Source: an uncultured Oscillospiraceae bacterium | GTDB taxonomy: Bacteria > Bacillota > Clostridia > Oscillospirales > Oscillospiraceae | Assembly: GCA_944387015.1 (NCBI GenBank) | Contig: CALXDH010000001.1 | Location: 124,001 to 188,000 of the forward strand | DNA: 64,000 nt | Direction: 5' to 3' | Part shown: positions 61,332-64,000 of the stretch, piece by piece | How positions within the stretch are numbered: position 1 is the stretch's first letter | How the letters are laid out: the number at the start of each line of letters is the position of its first letter | Notes under the pieces: model-generated | The model's input: the letters and a program-made list of their open reading frames with translations, nothing else | Told to the model about the DNA's origin: nothing | Databases searched by the model: none | Program-made: the position numbers and the translations under genes

Positions 61332-61691
61332 TTATGTGAACGCATCCTCCAGGTAGACCACGTTGGGTGCGCCGTTTTCCGAACAATAGACCTCCGCCAC
61401 GTCGAACCGGGCGGGGGCGTCGATGTCATGGGTGCTGAGATACAGCGCCGCCGCGGTGCGCAGCCGCTCCTGCTTGCGCCGGTCCACCGCCTCCCGGGGC
61501 AGCCCGTGGGCGGTATCGCTGCGGAGCTTCACCTCCACAAAGCAAATCGTGCCTCTCCGGTCCCGGGCCACCAGGTCCAGCTCCCCGAAGCGGCAGCGCC
61601 ACTGACTGGCAAGAAGCGTGTACCCCTTCTTCCGCAGGTACCGGGCCACCTCCGCCTCTCCCCGGTTCCCCAGGGCTTTCGCGGTGCTCAT
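61332..61691 (-). CDS. yraN: UPF0102 (YraN) nuclease-like protein
   Basis: 119 aa. GNRGEAEVARYLRKKGYTLL, RFGELDLVARDRRGTICFVE and VKLRSDTAHG form the E ... D ... E-x-K pattern of the restriction-endonuclease-like fold. Its ATG (61691) overlaps the rnhB stop (ATGA), the common rnhB-yraN order. Confidence 0.93.
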   Translation of the reverse strand: MSTAKALGNRGEAEVARYLRKKGYTLLASQWRCRFGELDLVARDRRGTICFVEVKLRSDTAHGLPREAVDRRKQERLRTAAALYLSTHDIDAPARFDVAEVYCSENGAPNVVYLEDAFT

Positions 61692-62317
61692 GGTCTCCGG
61701 GCCTCCCACTTTTTCAGGAAGGTCCGCCGGTGCTCCGGGCAGGGGCCGTACTGATCCAGCATTTCATAGTGGAGCTTGGTACCGTAGCCCTTGTGCTTGG
61801 CAAACCGGTACTGGGGATAGCGGCTCTCCAGCTCCGTAGAGACGTACCGGTCCCGGCTGACCTTGGCCAGGATAGAGGCCGCCGCGATGGAGGCACTCTT
61901 CCCGTCGCCGCCCACGACGCAAAGATGGGGCGCGGTAATGGCCACGGCGCTGCCGTGATCCCGGTTGCCGTCGATGAGGCACAGCTCCGGCGTGAGATTC
62001 AGCCCTTCGATCGCCCGGTTCATGGCCAGCATCCGGGCGTTCAGGATATCCATCTCGTCGATCTCCGCTGCGGAGACGGAGGCCACACAGTACGCCTCCG
62101 CCTGGGCGGTAATGAGGTCGTACAGGGCCTCCCGCTTCTTTTCCGTCAGCTTCTTGGAGTCGTTGAGGCCGGGGATGTCCAGTCCCCGGGGCAAAATGAC
62201 GGCGGCAGCGTACACCGGCCCCGCCAGGGGTCCGGCCCCCGCCTCGTCCACGCCGCAGACAGTTTCATGTCCCGCAGCCCACTGTTCCCGTTCATATGTC
62301 CAAAGGTCCATGGTCAT
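61688..62317 (-). CDS. rnhB: Ribonuclease HII
   Basis: 209 aa. VCGVDEAGAGPLAGPVYAAA (catalytic D, E; the usual Arg of DEAGRGPL is Ala), LIDGNRDHG, AAASILAKVSRD, KHKGYGTKLHYEML. Removes ribonucleotides from DNA. ATG 62317 overlaps the preceding stop; the ATG at 62311 has better spacing to GGAGG and is the alternative. Confidence 0.95.
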   Translation of the reverse strand: MTMDLWTYEREQWAAGHETVCGVDEAGAGPLAGPVYAAAVILPRGLDIPGLNDSKKLTEKKREALYDLITAQAEAYCVASVSAAEIDEMDILNARMLAMNRAIEGLNLTPELCLIDGNRDHGSAVAITAPHLCVVGGDGKSASIAAASILAKVSRDRYVSTELESRYPQYRFAKHKGYGTKLHYEMLDQYGPCPEHRRTFLKKWEARRP

Positions 62318-62766
62318 CGCTCCTCCAGTTTCCACCCCTTGGCCAGAATCCGATAGACACCGCCCAGAGTCTGCTGCTCATACAAATGATACGCGGCTGG
62401 AGATACCTGCTCCAGCGGCTCAGAATGGTTGAGAAGCTCCCCTGGATCGTCCTCCTGTATCTGATATCCGGTCAAAAGGAAGTCCCGGCGTCTGCGGTCA
62501 AAGTTCTCCCGCAGCAGCCGCATCTTTTCCTCCTCATCCTCCAGCTCATACAGGCCGCACAGCTCCGAACCGGCGGGGTTATCCAAGTAATTTACGGAAA
62601 AACCTACCGCAGCCACACCGAAAAACTCCAGTTCCCCAGGAACCAGCTGATCCCCCCGATTCCAATACCGCGTATGCAGCAATACCCGGGTATCCCGACA
62701 ATCCGGCAGCACCTCCAGACGGAACATGGTCCCGTCAAAGTTCGTCAGCAGCAATTTTGCGCTCAT
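62314..62766 (-). CDS. Conserved hypothetical protein, 150 aa
   Basis: No recognised family. Beta-rich N-terminal half (KLLLTNFDGTMFRLEVLPDC, GELEFFGVAAVGFSVNYLDN) and a charged helical middle (EDEEEKMRLLRENFDRRRRD). It is locked between rbgA and rnhB by 4-nt overlaps on both sides, so is co-translated with ribosome-assembly and RNA-DNA hybrid functions. Confidence 0.65.
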   Translation of the reverse strand: MSAKLLLTNFDGTMFRLEVLPDCRDTRVLLHTRYWNRGDQLVPGELEFFGVAAVGFSVNYLDNPAGSELCGLYELEDEEEKMRLLRENFDRRRRDFLLTGYQIQEDDPGELLNHSEPLEQVSPAAYHLYEQQTLGGVYRILAKGWKLEER

Positions 62767-63641
62767 ATGCCCTCCGGCAGCTCCAGTGTAAAGCGACCAA
62801 GCTTGCCGCCCCGGAACTCGTCCAGCAGGATCTTTGCCATCCGCTCGGTGTCCACTTCCCCGCCGGAGATCAAGAAGCCCCGCTTCTTTCCGGCGGCGCA
62901 GAGCAGCCGGTAGCCCCAGGCCACGTCATTTTCCTCCGCCTCCCGCTCCGGGATGCCGGGGAGCTTATAGGCGGCAGTCAGGGCCTCCGGATAGTGGGTC
63001 CCCAGGTAGGTCATCAGATGGCAGCCCAATGTCTCCACGTCCAGGATGTCGTCCTTCACCGCGCCGGTGTAGGCCAGGTTCAGCCCCACGCTCTGGTCCT
63101 CGAACTTGGGCCAGAGGATGCCGGGGGTGTCCAGCAGTTCCAGGTTCTTGTCGATGGGCACCCACTGCTTGGACCGGGTAACGCCGGGCCGGTCCTCGGT
63201 CTTGGCGGTTTTCCGGCCCGCCACCTTATTGATAAAGGTGGACTTGCCCACGTTGGGGATGCCCAGGATCATCACCCGGACCACCCGGCCCGCCTGTCCT
63301 TTTTCCGCATAGGCCAGGAGCTTGTCCGCCAGCAGCTCCCGTACGGCGGTGGCAAACCGGGCGGTGCCCTGTCCCCGCTTGGCATCGGACTCCAGCACGG
63401 CGTAGCCCTTGGCCCGGAAATAGGCGGCCCAGCGGTCGGTGGCGGAGCGGTCCGCCTGGTCCGCCCGGTTCAAAACCACCAGCCGGGGCTTCCCCGCCGT
63501 CAGCTCGTCCACATCCGGATTCCGGCTGGAGATAGGGATCCGGGCATCTAAAATCTCGCACACTGCGTCCACGTTTTTGATCTGCTCGGCAATCATCCGC
63601 CGGGTCTTGGTCATATGACCGGGATACCATTGAATATTCAT
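62763..63641 (-). CDS. rbgA: Ribosome biogenesis GTPase RbgA (YlqF)
   Basis: 292 aa, circularly permuted G motifs: G4 LNRADQAD, then G1 GIPNVGKSTFIN, G2/G3 DRPGVTRSKQW and LDTPGILWPKF. N-terminal IQWYPGHMTKTRRMIAEQIK is the family signature. Needed for late 50S assembly. ATG overlaps the lepB stop (ATGA). Confidence 0.96.
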   Translation of the reverse strand: MNIQWYPGHMTKTRRMIAEQIKNVDAVCEILDARIPISSRNPDVDELTAGKPRLVVLNRADQADRSATDRWAAYFRAKGYAVLESDAKRGQGTARFATAVRELLADKLLAYAEKGQAGRVVRVMILGIPNVGKSTFINKVAGRKTAKTEDRPGVTRSKQWVPIDKNLELLDTPGILWPKFEDQSVGLNLAYTGAVKDDILDVETLGCHLMTYLGTHYPEALTAAYKLPGIPEREAEENDVAWGYRLLCAAGKKRGFLISGGEVDTERMAKILLDEFRGGKLGRFTLELPEGI

Positions 63642-64000
63642 GCGTCCACGCCCCCGATCAGGCCGATGCGGCCAAAGTCACGCTTGCCGGTAGTCTCATC
63701 CTCCCCCGGAAAGGCCAGGATCACCGCCCGGCCGATGACATAGCGGGTATCCACCGTGCCGAGACTTGCGTCCCGGCTGTCACTGGAATGGTTGCGGTTA
63801 TCGCCCATGACGAAAATACTGCCCTCCGGCACCGTCAGGGGGAATTCCGTTCCCTCCTCCACAAAGGTCAGCTCGTTGATATAGTCCTCCTCCAGCAGCG
63901 TCCCGTCCACATAGACCGCTCCGGTCTCAAAGTCGATGTCCACTGTCTGGCCACCGGTGGCGATCACCCGCTTGACGATAGGCTCGCCGCCGGCAAAGCT
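63638..64000 (-). CDS. lepB: Signal peptidase I (C-terminal part; cut by the window edge)
   Basis: The frame is open to position 64000. Visible: EPIVKRVIATGG with the general-base Lys, VDIDFETGAVYVDGTLLEED, the box E motif MGDNRNHSSDSRDA, and a C-terminal FGRIGLIGG. The N-terminal membrane anchor and catalytic Ser box lie outside the window. Cleaves exported preproteins at the membrane. Confidence 0.93.
   Translation of the reverse strand, partial: SFAGGEPIVKRVIATGGQTVDIDFETGAVYVDGTLLEEDYINELTFVEEGTEFPLTVPEGSIFVMGDNRNHSSDSRDASLGTVDTRYVIGRAVILAFPGEDETTGKRDFGRIGLIGGVDA

Noticed and set aside
1..64000. CRISPR array, rRNA operon, insertion sequence or complete restriction/defence system
   Set aside because: No regularly spaced repeats, no rRNA/tRNA signatures, no transposase gene, and the only methyltransferase lacks an adjacent nuclease.

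Overview
The window looks like a chromosome segment of a GC-rich, low-G+C-phylum (Firmicutes/Clostridia) anaerobe, most like the Oscillospiraceae (Flavonifractor/Lawsonibacter-like). The reasons are Firmicutes-type gene orders (pyrH-frr-uppS-cdsA-dxr-rseP-ispG-polC, tig-clpP-clpX-lon-engB, hprK-murB-rapZ-glmR-whiA), the presence of both PolC and DnaE polymerases, strong AGGAGG ribosome-binding sites, and DUF3048/DUF4364 genes. This assignment is an inference from gene content; no rRNA or tRNA is present to confirm it.

Region 1 (1 to about 12,715) is the right-hand end of a prophage or phage-derived element whose left end lies outside the window. A leftward early operon, with many 1- to 4-nt stop/start overlaps, starts at a strong promoter near 10,060. 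It encodes small regulators, a 3D-domain cell-wall protein, a YqaJ exonuclease and RecT annealing pair, a winged-helix replication protein, a helicase-loader-like protein, a C5 DNA methyltransferase with an unusual repeat region, several small zinc-finger proteins and a DUF1064 protein. An AT-rich rightward unit holds the repressor, a small membrane protein and a large serine integrase. Three copies of one operator lie between the two units. The integrase ends about 30 bp from what I read as the attachment junction, inside the 5' end of a host gene (12,692-12,808) that is cut after about 31 codons.

Region 2 (12,800-16,400) holds a DUF3048 lipoprotein, an HTH-regulated pair of small membrane proteins (one with a single-base frameshift), a DUF4364 gene and small membrane proteins. 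Region 3 (16,400-26,800, leftward) is a housekeeping run: hprK, ROK kinase, murB, rapZ, glmR, whiA, a C-GCAxxG-C-C protein and dnaE. Region 4 (26,800-32,400) has rpmB, the der-plsY-gpsA unit, and DUF177-rpmF.

Region 5 (32,400-40,700, rightward) holds an RluD-family pseudouridine synthase, a complete spermidine/putrescine ABC operon (potABCD), a small thioesterase, and an AGCS transporter overlapping a homocysteine S-methyltransferase. Region 6 (40,700-52,080, leftward) links UMP kinase, ribosome recycling, isoprenoid and phospholipid precursor enzymes, the RseP protease and PolC. Region 7 (52,240-59,000, leftward) is the protein-quality-control cluster tig-clpP-clpX-lon-engB, with a highly structured leader before clpP. 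Region 8 (59,080-64,000, leftward) has lepB (partial), rbgA, a gene of unknown function, rnhB, yraN, thrC and a metallophosphoesterase.

The observations most worth following are the interrupted host gene at the attachment site, the seven-copy repeat in the phage methyltransferase, the candidate phage origin at about 5,774-5,858, and the clpP leader RNA. I did not see a complete new defence or biosynthetic system.
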